Shown: positions 9,631 to 19,700 of the stretch, piece after piece
Layout of the letters: the number at the start of each line of letters is the position of its first letter
How positions within the stretch are numbered: the first letter of the stretch is position 1
Source of the DNA: Sphingorhabdus lutea
GTDB lineage: Bacteria > Pseudomonadota > Alphaproteobacteria > Sphingomonadales > Sphingomonadaceae
NCBI RefSeq assembly: GCF_001889025.1
Contig: NZ_CP018154.1
Span: 734,501 to 798,500 of the forward strand
Length of the DNA stretch: 64,000 nt
Reading direction: 5' to 3'
Program-made: the position numbers and the translations under genes
The notes under the pieces: generated by a model
Databases searched by the model: none
The model's input: only the letters and a program-made list of their open reading frames with translations
What the model was told of the DNA's origin: nothing

Positions 9631-10138
9631 GGAGATTGTTCCGTTATTGATAGCATCAGGCATTTTTATTGGAGTAGTGACGGAATTAGCTTTTCAAGCA
9701 ATAGACATTTGGTTTCGCGGTGGCAACATCACCAACGTAGATTGTTATGAGTGGGGAGAAGTCATTATTGCGGGCGGGATAGGTGCTTTTGGAGGGAGTT
9801 GGGTAAATAATTCTATTCGCCTAACCAAAGGGTCAATGCTTTTTAAAAACGTAAGTCGGCGGTTGCGTAGAACAGCAAAAATGGTTAATAAGAAAGAAGA
9901 CCTGCATCACTGGCTCCTACCTAGAAGATGGGAAAAAGCATTCAATGGACGGGCAGCCCATATTGTAAACCACCCCCTTAATTTGAATAGAATGCCTCGT
10001 GGTGCTCATAATGATTTACATAAACTTAATAACAACTTAGATAAAATATGGCGTGGCGCACCCCAGCCCGTAAAATATGGTGCTGGCCTTGGCGCATCAG
10101 GCGCAGCAATAGATTTATCTAATGGGAGTTTGGAATGA
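9566..10138 (+). pseudogene. Orphan RHS toxin tail with HNH/ENDO VII-like nuclease motif
   Basis: The frame begins inside the duplicated core (DGGPSPYQYALGNPIRYTDP) and continues for about 190 codons without an ATG start in the first part, so it is a displaced, normally silent C-terminal cassette. A hydrophobic segment (IPLLIASGIFIGVVTELAF-like, residues 25-42) is followed by a basic region and a nuclease-like motif. That motif is DLHHWLLPRRW, then IVNHPLNLN, then GAHNDLHKLN, resembling the LHH/AHH group of HNH/ENDO VII nucleases. The end overlaps the next gene by ATGA. Recombination through the 70-bp repeat could restore it to the full-length protein. The nuclease call is an inference from motif spacing. 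Confidence 0.68.
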
Positions 10139-10605
10139 GCAGCCTTATAAAACCTAAATATCCACTTTTAATGATGAACGATTACTATATCATAAATTTT
10201 GATCAACCATTACCCTGGCATAAGACATTATTTATTGATCATTATTATGGTTATTTGTCAATAACTGTTAGTGTTAAGGGGTTTAAAAGTGGAAAATTTA
10301 TCAAAAATGCCTATGTAATTGATGTTCACTGCCGTAAATTTCCGGTTTTGGGCGTCAAAAAACTGCGTCAATATCGTAAGCTTCTCACTAAGCTAGGCTT
10401 AAACAGCTTGCCCAAATATTATATCGAATATATTTATGGCGATCCTATACAATTAACATTTAAAGAAGTCCGTGAGGAAATTTTTAATCTTGTTGTCTCA
10501 CGTCGCTGGTATGGGCCAAAAAATTATCGTAAATACATAGCCAGTTTTAGAAATATGGAGGAATTGATCGATGGCATTAGTTTTCATGGTAGGTGGCAGT
10601 TTTAA
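10135..10605 (+). CDS. Putative immunity protein for the orphan toxin tail
   Basis: This 156-residue cytoplasmic protein starts in a 4-bp ATGA overlap with the orphan toxin tail. It is rich in aromatic and basic residues (PKYYIEYIYGDP, SRRWYGPKNYRKY). No signal peptide or membrane segment is visible. I do not recognise the family. Retention of an intact immunity gene beside a silent tail is typical of displaced RHS cassettes, since the protein can still protect against kin that use the older toxin. Confidence 0.62.
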   Translation: MSSLIKPKYPLLMMNDYYIINFDQPLPWHKTLFIDHYYGYLSITVSVKGFKSGKFIKNAYVIDVHCRKFPVLGVKKLRQYRKLLTKLGLNSLPKYYIEYIYGDPIQLTFKEVREEIFNLVVSRRWYGPKNYRKYIASFRNMEELIDGISFHGRWQF

Positions 10606-10635
10606 TAATCGCTAGAGCATAGCTGCGTCTTTCTT

Positions 10636-10800
10636 CCCCCCTTTCCGGGACAGGCACAGACGCTTCCCGTTTAATTATAACCGATATCGTGATGATGACA
10701 GGGCAGTTATTCGCAATATGCTGGCCGATATATATCGCTTCGTAATTTTTGGCAGACCCCAACGGCCTTGATGGCGGGCCATCGCCATATCAATAAGCAC
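10636..10800 (+). pseudogene. Third, decayed RHS core fragment
   Basis: The stretch from CCTTTCCGGGACAGGCAC through CGATATCGTGAT to GGCCTTGATGGCGGGCCATC matches the RHS core DNA at about 8710-8840. It carries insertions, deletions and stop codons, for example CAATAAGC where the core has CAATATGC. No toxin tail follows it. It is the oldest visible layer of tail replacement at this locus. Confidence 0.75.
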
Positions 10801-11030
10801 GCCTAATGCATAAGCATGCCCAAGTCAGTATAAACATGGCAAATATATACGCTATTTGAAAATGCGTGTTTCCCCGCCAACAAATATTTTATTTAAAACT
10901 TTGGTTAAGATTGCCGTAAATATTTGTAAATAAGCAAAACATGATTGTGCTCTTAATAATTCTTTAACCAAGTATTACAATAATGATTTTGTTTATTTTT
11001 CAGTAATATTTTCTTCGTTAAGGGAAGTTT
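10801..11030. other. AT-rich leader of the surface-protein genes, with inverted repeat
   Basis: No gene is visible. An imperfect inverted repeat, ACTTTGGTTAAGA at 10898-10910 and TCTTTAACCAAGT at 10961-10973, brackets an AT-rich stretch about 60-130 bp before the next start codon, a plausible promoter/operator region. A clear ribosome site, AAGGGAAG, lies at about 11019-11026. Confidence 0.35.
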
Positions 11031-13712
11031 ATGGCGGGCGCGATAAAGAAATTAACAGCAAATTTGGTCAAAGCGGGGGCTTTGATGTTTGGGCTTTCCA
11101 TGGCCACACCCGCGCTTGCCGCGCCCTTTACTTGTTCTGGCGAAATTTATCAGGTCCAATCAGGCCAATTGCGCGTTTTTGACCCCATTACATCAACCTA
11201 TGTCAATATTGGCGTGCCCAGCAGCAGTTATAATGCGGTTGGCTTTAACACCCTTGATAATTTCGCCTATGGCTCGCAAGGCAATAATGTCATCCGTATT
11301 CACAGCGATGGCAGTGTTGATACAATTTATAATGTCGGATTTAACAGTTTTGCCGGCGATGTTGACGATAATAATGGTCTTTATCTTCGCCGTTCAGCCT
11401 CCCAATATAGCCGCGTTGACCTTGCCACCGGCAGTGTCAGTACCATCAATATTGGTGGGTCAACGGCAAGCGGGGCCGATATTGTGTTCGTGCGTAATGC
11501 AGGTGTGCCTTATCTTATTGCGGTGACCACCAATCAAATTGGCGTGATTAACCTTAACACCAATATGTCGGAAACAAAGTCCATTTCCGGTTTGCCCAGT
11601 GGCGGTTTCGGCGCGACATGGTCCGACTTTAATGGACGTGTTTTTACATTTAACAATGGCACGGGTGAAATTTTTGAGCTTTTCGACTTATTCACCAATA
11701 ATCCGACATCTACCCTTGTCGGGCAAGGTGACCCAAGCGGCAATAATGACGGCTTTTCCTGCCCAAATGCGCCCTTTCCAAATCTACCCCCCGTGGCGAA
11801 AAATGATGTTTTTTCAACAGCATTTGAAACCGCCATCACCCGCAATCTATTGTTAAATAATGGCAATGGTGTGGATTTTGATCCTGAATCAACGGCATTA
11901 ACCGTGCAAACAACGCCGGTTTCCGGGCCAAGCAATGGCACGGTTAGCATTGGGGCAAATGGGTCAATGACATATACGCCCAATGCCGGTTTTTATGGAA
12001 CGGACAGCTTTGTTTATCGTATTTCGGATATTACGGGATTAACCGATACCGCAACGGTGACAATAACCGTTCCTGCCCCGCCCATTGACCTTGTCACCAA
12101 AAAAAGCCGTGCATCCGCCACATCCAATCCTGGTGTAGGGGATGTTGTTACTTTCCTTATTGAAGTGACCAATAATGGACCAGCGGCGGCAAGCGGGGTT
12201 AGCTTGACCGATATAATCCCCTCTGGTCTGACCCCTACGGCAAATAATGGCAATGTTACAACGGGCAGTTATAATCCGGCAAATGGATTATGGTCACTTG
12301 GTACAATTGCGGCGGGTGCAACGCAAAGCTTAATCATTGAAGGCACGGTTAATGTTGGTCAGGCTGGGCAGCAATTGACCAATGTCACAACCCGGGCAAT
12401 TGGCGATCAAACCGACCCAACCAATAGCGGGAATGATTTGGGCGAGTCCATCATCGTCTTTCCCCTGACCCTTGTTGCCAATGATGACAACTCCCCGGAT
12501 ATTGTTAGCAATGTGGGTAGTGCAAACGCCCTTAATGTTTTTGATGGCGACAGCTTACAGGGTAATCCGGCCACCGCATCCAATACGACATTGTCCGTGG
12601 CCAGTGGGTCAAGTGTACCGGCGGGGCTGACTTTCAATACATCTACGGGTATAGTGGGTGTAAATCCGGGGACGGCGGCTGGAATTTACAGCTTTATTTA
12701 CAGAATATGTGAAACAACTAATCCGTTAAATTGTGATGAGGCAATTGCGACGGTGACCGTTATATCTCCGCCCATAAATGCGGCGAATGATGAAGTTTTC
12801 GGCATTGTAGGCGCATCCGGCGGCACGGCGGTTCTTAACGCATTTTCAGGCGACACATTGGGCGGGGCAGCGGCCACTGCATCCAATACGACATTAAGCG
12901 TGGCGAGCGGCTCGAGCGTTCCAGCAGGATTAAGCTTTGATCCTGCCACGGGCAATGTGAATGTGGCGGCGGGCACAGCGGCGGGAAATTATAGTTTTAA
13001 TTACAGGCTATGTGAAACTGCCAGCCCCACAAATTGCGACATTGCAACCGTTACGGTAGAGGTTATTGCCGCCACCATCACGGCCACGGCGGACAATCCT
13101 ACCCCGCTTACAGGCGTTGCAGGCAATGCAAATATTGGCAATGCTTTTACCAATGATTTATTAAATGGTTCAGCGGTGAACCGCTCTGATATTATCGTTA
13201 ATATCAATTATGGCGCGACCCCTGCTTATTCCGGTGCGCCCGTTCCCACCCTAAACAGCGCAAATGGCGATATATCGGTACCAGCGGGCACGCCCGCAGG
13301 GACATATATGATCGGGTATCGCATTTGCGAGGTCATAAATCCGACAAATTGTTCAACCACGGTGATTACCATTGTCATCACCCCAACGGCAAATCTGTCA
13401 ATTACAAAAACCAACACTCCTGGGGTTAATGGCGAATTGGATCAGGCAAATGATATTCTTATATCGGGTGCTTCTACCACCTATGTCTTGGTGGTGACCA
13501 ATAATGGTCCGGACGCGGTCACGGGTGCAATTGTCACCGACACGCCAAGTTCAGGATTAACCTGCGCAGGAACAAATGCTGTCACCATAACGGGCGATGG
13601 CGTCCCTGCTGGTTCTTATACCATTTCTGATCTTATCGGCGGCGGTATCATTCTTGATACTATTCCCAATGGCGGCAGCACCACCCTATCATTTGCATGC
13701 ACGGTGAATTAA
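11031..13712 (+). CDS. Secreted DUF11/Ig-like surface protein
   Basis: The product has 893 residues with a Sec signal peptide ending ATPALA. An N-terminal beta-propeller-like region (about 35-250, resembling DUF6923) follows. Next come a cadherin/Ig-like domain (PPVAKNDVFST to DTATVTITV, 255-345), a DUF11 domain (DLVTKKSRASATSNPG to ATQSLIIEG, 350-445) and three divergent copies of a 100-residue module with SVASGSSVPAGL and CE-x-x-NP-x-NC. A second DUF11 domain starts at LSITKTNTPG and breaks off at LSFACTVN with the stop codon. The start has a strong AAGGGAAG site 5-6 nt upstream. Next comes a second surface-protein gene only 2 bp later. I infer a secreted adhesin or matrix protein. Confidence 0.78.
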   Translation: MAGAIKKLTANLVKAGALMFGLSMATPALAAPFTCSGEIYQVQSGQLRVFDPITSTYVNIGVPSSSYNAVGFNTLDNFAYGSQGNNVIRIHSDGSVDTIYNVGFNSFAGDVDDNNGLYLRRSASQYSRVDLATGSVSTINIGGSTASGADIVFVRNAGVPYLIAVTTNQIGVINLNTNMSETKSISGLPSGGFGATWSDFNGRVFTFNNGTGEIFELFDLFTNNPTSTLVGQGDPSGNNDGFSCPNAPFPNLPPVAKNDVFSTAFETAITRNLLLNNGNGVDFDPESTALTVQTTPVSGPSNGTVSIGANGSMTYTPNAGFYGTDSFVYRISDITGLTDTATVTITVPAPPIDLVTKKSRASATSNPGVGDVVTFLIEVTNNGPAAASGVSLTDIIPSGLTPTANNGNVTTGSYNPANGLWSLGTIAAGATQSLIIEGTVNVGQAGQQLTNVTTRAIGDQTDPTNSGNDLGESIIVFPLTLVANDDNSPDIVSNVGSANALNVFDGDSLQGNPATASNTTLSVASGSSVPAGLTFNTSTGIVGVNPGTAAGIYSFIYRICETTNPLNCDEAIATVTVISPPINAANDEVFGIVGASGGTAVLNAFSGDTLGGAAATASNTTLSVASGSSVPAGLSFDPATGNVNVAAGTAAGNYSFNYRLCETASPTNCDIATVTVEVIAATITATADNPTPLTGVAGNANIGNAFTNDLLNGSAVNRSDIIVNINYGATPAYSGAPVPTLNSANGDISVPAGTPAGTYMIGYRICEVINPTNCSTTVITIVITPTANLSITKTNTPGVNGELDQANDILISGASTTYVLVVTNNGPDAVTGAIVTDTPSSGLTCAGTNAVTITGDGVPAGSYTISDLIGGGIILDTIPNGGSTTLSFACTVN

Positions 13713-13714
13713 TC

Positions 13715-16700
13715 ATGAAAAACATCAATTATGAATCCACAAGATTAAATATCCGGTCACGCGCAATGCTGGTCAGTGCGCTTCCTTTTGTCGCGCTTGC
13801 CATGGCTAATCAGGCTTCTGCCCAAAATGCGGTGAACAGTGCAAATGTCGCCGTGCCCAGTGGTACGACCGACCCCGACACATCCAATAATAATGCGACT
13901 GATAGCGATATTATTTATGCCGTTATTGTGGCGAGCAATGATAGTGTGAGCAATGTTAATGGTGCATCAGGGGCAACGGCGGTGGTCAATGCCTTTACAT
14001 CTGATAGCATTAATGGGGTGGCGGCGAGCGATGCCAATGCGGTGTTAAGCGTGGCGAGCGGGTCAAGCGTTCCAGCAGGATTAAGCTTTGATCCAGCCAC
14101 GGGCAATGTGAATGTGGCGGCGGGCACGCCCGCAGGCACCTATAGCTTTGATTATCAAATTTGTGAAAAGCTAAACCCCACCAACTGCACCACGGCAACG
14201 ATCAGCGTGGGCGTTGTTGCCGCGCCGATTAGCGCGGATGCAGATAGCGTGAACGGTGTTAATGGCGCGAGCGGCGCGTCGGGCGTTGTCGATGTGCTGG
14301 ACGGGGATATGTTAAACGGGGCGGCGGCGACATTATCCACTGTTGATATTAGTGTGACGACACCGGCCACGCCAATATCTGGCGGGCCTGTGCCAACGCT
14401 GAACCCTGCAACGGGTCTTGTTGATGTGCCTGCTGGCACGCCGGCTGGCAGCTACACTATTGAATATCAAATTTGTGAAAAACTAAACCCGACCAATTGT
14501 GCAAGCAATATGGTGACGGTGGATGTTGCGGCCAGCGCGATTGTGGCGAGCAATGATAGTGTGAGCAATGTTAATGGTGCATCAGGGGCAACGGCGGTGG
14601 TCAATGCCTTTACATCTGATAGCATTAATGGGGTGGCGGCGAGCGATGCCAATGCGGTGTTAAGCGTGGCGAGCGGGTCAAGCGTTCCAGCAGGATTAAG
14701 CTTTGATCCAGCCACGGGCAATGTGAATGTGGCGGCGGGCACGCCCGCAGGCACCTATAGCTTTGATTATCAAATTTGTGAAAAGCTAAACCCCACCAAC
14801 TGCACCACGGCAACGATCAGCGTGGGCGTTGTTGCCGCGCCGATTAGCGCGGATGCAGATAGCGTGAACGGTGTTAATGGCGCGAGCGGCGCGTCGGGCG
14901 TTGTCGATGTGCTGGACGGGGATATGTTAAACGGGGCGGCGGCGACATTATCCACTGTTGATATTAGTGTGACGACACCGGCCACGCCAATATCTGGCGG
15001 GCCTGTGCCAACGCTGAACCCTGCAACGGGTCTTGTTGATGTGCCTGCTGGCACGCCGGCTGGCAGCTACACTATTGAATATCAAATTTGTGAAAAACTA
15101 AACCCGACCAATTGTGCAAGCAATATGGTGACGGTGGATGTTGCGGCCAGCGCGATTGTGGCGAGCAATGATAGTGTGAGCAATATTAATGGTGCATCAG
15201 GGGCAACGGCGGTGGTCAATGCCTTTACATCTGATAGCATTAATGGGGTGGCGGCGAGCGATGCCAATGCGATATTAAGCGTGGCGAGCGGCTCGAGCGT
15301 TCCTGCAGGATTAAGCTTTGATCCAGCCACGGGCAATGTGAATGTGGCGGCGGGCACGCCCGCAGGCACCTATAGCTTTGATTATCAAATTTGTGAAAAG
15401 CTAAACCCCACCAACTGCACCACGGCAACGATCAGCGTGGGCGTTGTTGCCGCGCCGATTAGCGCGGATGCAGATAGCGTGAACGGTGTTAATGGCGCGA
15501 GCGGCGCGTCGGGCGTTGTCGATGTGCTGGACGGGGATATGTTAAACGGGGCGGCGGCGACATTATCCACTGTTGATATTAGTGTGACGACACCGGCCAC
15601 GCCAATATCTGGCGGGCCTGTGCCAACGCTGAACCCTGCAACGGGTCTTGTTGATGTGCCTGCTGGCACGCCGGCTGGCAGCTACACTATTGAATATCAA
15701 ATTTGTGAAAAACTAAACCCGACCAATTGTGCAAGCAATATGGTGACGGTGGATGTTGCGGCCAGCGCGATTGTGGCGAGCAATGATAGTGTGAGCAATG
15801 TTAATGGTGCATCAGGGGCAACGGCGGTGGTCAATGCCTTTACATCTGATAGCATTAATGGGGTGGCGGCGAGCGATGCCAATGCGGTGTTAAGCGTGGC
15901 GAGCGGGTCCAGCGTTCCAGCAGGATTAAGCTTTGATCCAGCCACGGGCAATGTGAATGTGGCGGCGGGCACGCCCGCAGGCACCTATAGCTTTGATTAT
16001 CAAATTTGTGAAAAACTAAACCCCACCAACTGCACCACGGCAACAATCAGCGTGGGCGTTGTTGCCGCGCCGATTAGCGCGGATGCAGATAGCGTGAACG
16101 GTGTTAATGGCGCGAGCGGCGCGTCGGGCGTTGTCGATGTTCTTGATGGGGATATGTTAAACGGCGCGGCGGCGACATTATCCACTGTTGATATTAGTGT
16201 GACGACACCGGCCACGCCAATATCTGGCGGGCCTGTGCCAACGCTGAACCCTGCAACGGGTCTTGTTGATGTGCCTGCTGGCACGCCAGCTGGCAGCTAC
16301 ACTATTGAATATCAAATTTGTGAAAAACTAAACCCGACCAATTGTGCAAGCAATATGGTGACGGTGGATGTTGCGGCCAGCGCGATTGTGGCGAGCAATG
16401 ATAGTGTGAGCAATATTAATGGTGCATCAGGGGCAACGGCGGTGGTCAATGCCTTTACATCTGATAGCATTAATGGGGTGGCGGCGAGCGATGCCAATGC
16501 GATATTAAGCGTGGCGAGCGGCTCGAGCGTTCCAGCAGGATTAAGCTTTGATCCAGCCACGGGCAATGTGAATGTGGCGGCGGGCACGCCCGCAGGCACC
16601 TATAGCTTTGATTATCAAATTTGTGAAAAGCTAAACCCCACCAACTGCACCACGGCAACGATCAGCGTGGGCGTTGTTGCCGCGCCGATTAGCGCGGATG

Positions 16701-19700
16701 CAGATAGCGTGAACGGTGTTAATGGCGCGAGCGGCGCGTCGGGCGTTGTCGATGTGCTGGACGGGGATATGTTAAACGGGGCGGCGGCGACATTATCCAC
16801 TGTTGATATTAGTGTGACGACACCGGCCACGCCAATATCTGGCGGGCCTGTGCCAACGCTGAACCCTGCAACGGGTCTTGTTGATGTGCCTGCTGGCACG
16901 CCGGCTGGCAGCTACACTATTGAATATCAAATTTGTGAAAAACTAAACCCGACCAATTGTGCAAGCAATATGGTGACGGTGGATGTTGCGGCCAGCGCGA
17001 TTGTGGCGAGCAATGATAGTGTGAGCAATGTTAATGGTGCATCAGGGGCAACGGCGGTGGTCAATGCCTTTACATCTGATAGCATTAATGGGGTGGCGGC
17101 GAGCGATGCCAATGCGGTGTTAAGCGTGGCGAGCGGGTCAAGCGTTCCAGCAGGATTAAGCTTTGATCCAGCCACGGGCAATGTGAATGTGGCGGCGGGC
17201 ACGCCCGCAGGCACCTATAGCTTTGATTATCAAATTTGTGAAAAGCTAAACCCCACCAACTGCACCACGGCAACGATCAGCGTGGGCGTTGTTGCCGCGC
17301 CGATTAGCGCGGATGCAGATAGCGTGAACGGTGTTAATGGCGCGAGCGGCGCGTCGGGCGTTGTCGATGTGCTGGACGGGGATATGTTAAACGGGGCGGC
17401 GGCGACATTATCCACTGTTGATATTAGTGTGACGACACCGGCCACGCCAATATCTGGCGGGCCTGTGCCAACGCTGAACCCTGCAACGGGTCTTGTTGAT
17501 GTGCCTGCTGGCACGCCGGCTGGCAGCTACACTATTGAATATCAAATTTGTGAAAAACTAAACCCGACCAATTGTGCAAGCAATATGGTGACGGTGGATG
17601 TTGCGGCCAGCGCGATTGTGGCGAGCAATGATAGTGTGAGCAATGTTAATGGTGCATCAGGGGCAACGGCGGTGGTCAATGCCTTTACATCTGATAGCAT
17701 TAATGGGGTGGCGGCGAGCGATGCCAATGCGGTGTTAAGCGTGGCGAGCGGGTCAAGCGTTCCAGCAGGATTAAGCTTTGATCCAGCCACGGGCAATGTG
17801 AATGTGGCGGCGGGCACGCCCGCAGGCACCTATAGCTTTGATTATCAAATTTGTGAAAAGCTAAACCCCACCAACTGCACCACGGCAACGATCAGCGTGG
17901 GCGTTGTTGCCGCGCCGATTAGCGCGGATGCAGATAGCGTGAACGGTGTTAATGGCGCGAGCGGCGCGTCGGGCGTTGTCGATGTTCTTGATGGGGATAT
18001 GTTAAACGGGGCGGCGGCGACATTATCCACTGTTGATATTAGTGTGACGACACCGGCCACGCCAATATCTGGCGGGCCTGTTCCAACGCTGAACCCTGCA
18101 ACGGGTCTTGTTGATGTGCCTGCTGGCACGCCCGCTGGCAGCTACACTATTGAATATCAAATTTGTGAAAAACTAAACCCGACCAATTGTGCAAGCAATA
18201 TGGTGACGGTGGATGTTGCGGCCAGCGCGATTGTGGCGAGCAATGATAGTGTGAGCAATATTAATGGTGCATCAGGGGCAACGGCGGTGGTCAATGCCTT
18301 TACATCTGATAGCATTAATGGGGTGGCGGCGAGCGATGCCAATGCGGTGTTAAGCGTGGCGAGCGGGTCAAGCGTTCCAGCAGGATTAAGCTTTGATCCA
18401 GCCACGGGCAATGTGAATGTGGCGGCGGGCACGCCCGCAGGCACCTATAGCTTTGATTATCAAATTTGTGAAAAGCTAAACCCCACCAACTGCACCACGG
18501 CAACGATCAGCGTGGGCGTTGTTGCCGCGCCGATTAGCGCGGATGCAGATAGCGTGAACGGTGTTAATGGCGCCAGCGGCGCGTCGGGCGTGGTCGATGT
18601 TCTTGATGGGGATATGTTAAACGGCGCGGCGGCGACATTATCCACTGTTGATATTAGTGTGACGACACCGGCCACGCCAATATCTGGCGGGCCTGTTCCA
18701 ACGCTGAACCCTGCAACGGGTCTTGTTGATGTGCCTGCTGGCACGCCAGCTGGCAGCTACACTATTGAATATCAAATTTGTGAAAAACTAAACCCGACCA
18801 ATTGTGCAAGCAATATGGTGACGGTGGATGTTGCGGCCAGCGCGATTGTGGCGAGCAATGATAGTGTGAGCAATGTTAATGGTGCATCAGGGGCAACGGC
18901 GGTGGTCAATGCCTTTACATCTGATAGCATTAATGGGGTGGCGGCGAGCGATGCCAATGCGGTGTTAAGCGTGGCGAGCGGGTCAAGCGTTCCAGCAGGA
19001 TTAAGCTTTGATCCAGCCACGGGCAATGTGAATGTGGCGGCGGGCACGCCCGCAGGCACCTATAGCTTTGATTATCAAATTTGTGAAAAGCTAAACCCCA
19101 CCAACTGCACCACGGCAACGATCAGCGTGGGCGTTGTTGCCGCGCCGATTAGCGCGGATGCAGATAGCGTGAACGGTGTTAATGGCGCGAGCGGCGCGTC
19201 GGGCGTTGTCGATGTGCTGGACGGGGATATGTTAAACGGGGCGGCGGCGACATTATCCACTGTTGATATTAGTGTGACGACACCGGCCACGCCAATATCT
19301 GGCGGGCCTGTGCCAACGCTGAACCCTGCAACGGGTCTTGTTGATGTGCCTGCTGGCACGCCGGCTGGCAGCTACACTATTGAATATCAAATTTGTGAAA
19401 AACTAAACCCGACCAATTGTGCAAGCAATATGGTGACGGTGGATGTTGCGGCCAGCGCGATTGTGGCGAGCAATGATAGTGTGAGCAATGTTAATGGTGC
19501 ATCAGGGGCAACGGCGGTGGTCAATGCCTTTACATCTGATAGCATTAATGGGGTGGCGGCGAGCGATGCCAATGCGGTGTTAAGCGTGGCGAGCGGGTCA
19601 AGCGTTCCAGCAGGATTAAGCTTTGATCCAGCCACGGGCAATGTGAATGTGGCGGCGGGCACGCCCGCAGGCACCTATAGCTTTGATTATCAAATTTGTG

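Noticed and set aside
11089..11526. Alternative plus-strand ORFs inside the surface-protein genes
   Set aside because: They are out-of-frame shadows of a well-supported secreted protein with signal peptide and recognisable domains.
13697..13714. Upstream ATG for the giant surface protein
   Set aside because: It overlaps the end of the preceding gene and adds six residues before a clean signal peptide; ATG 13715 is more likely.
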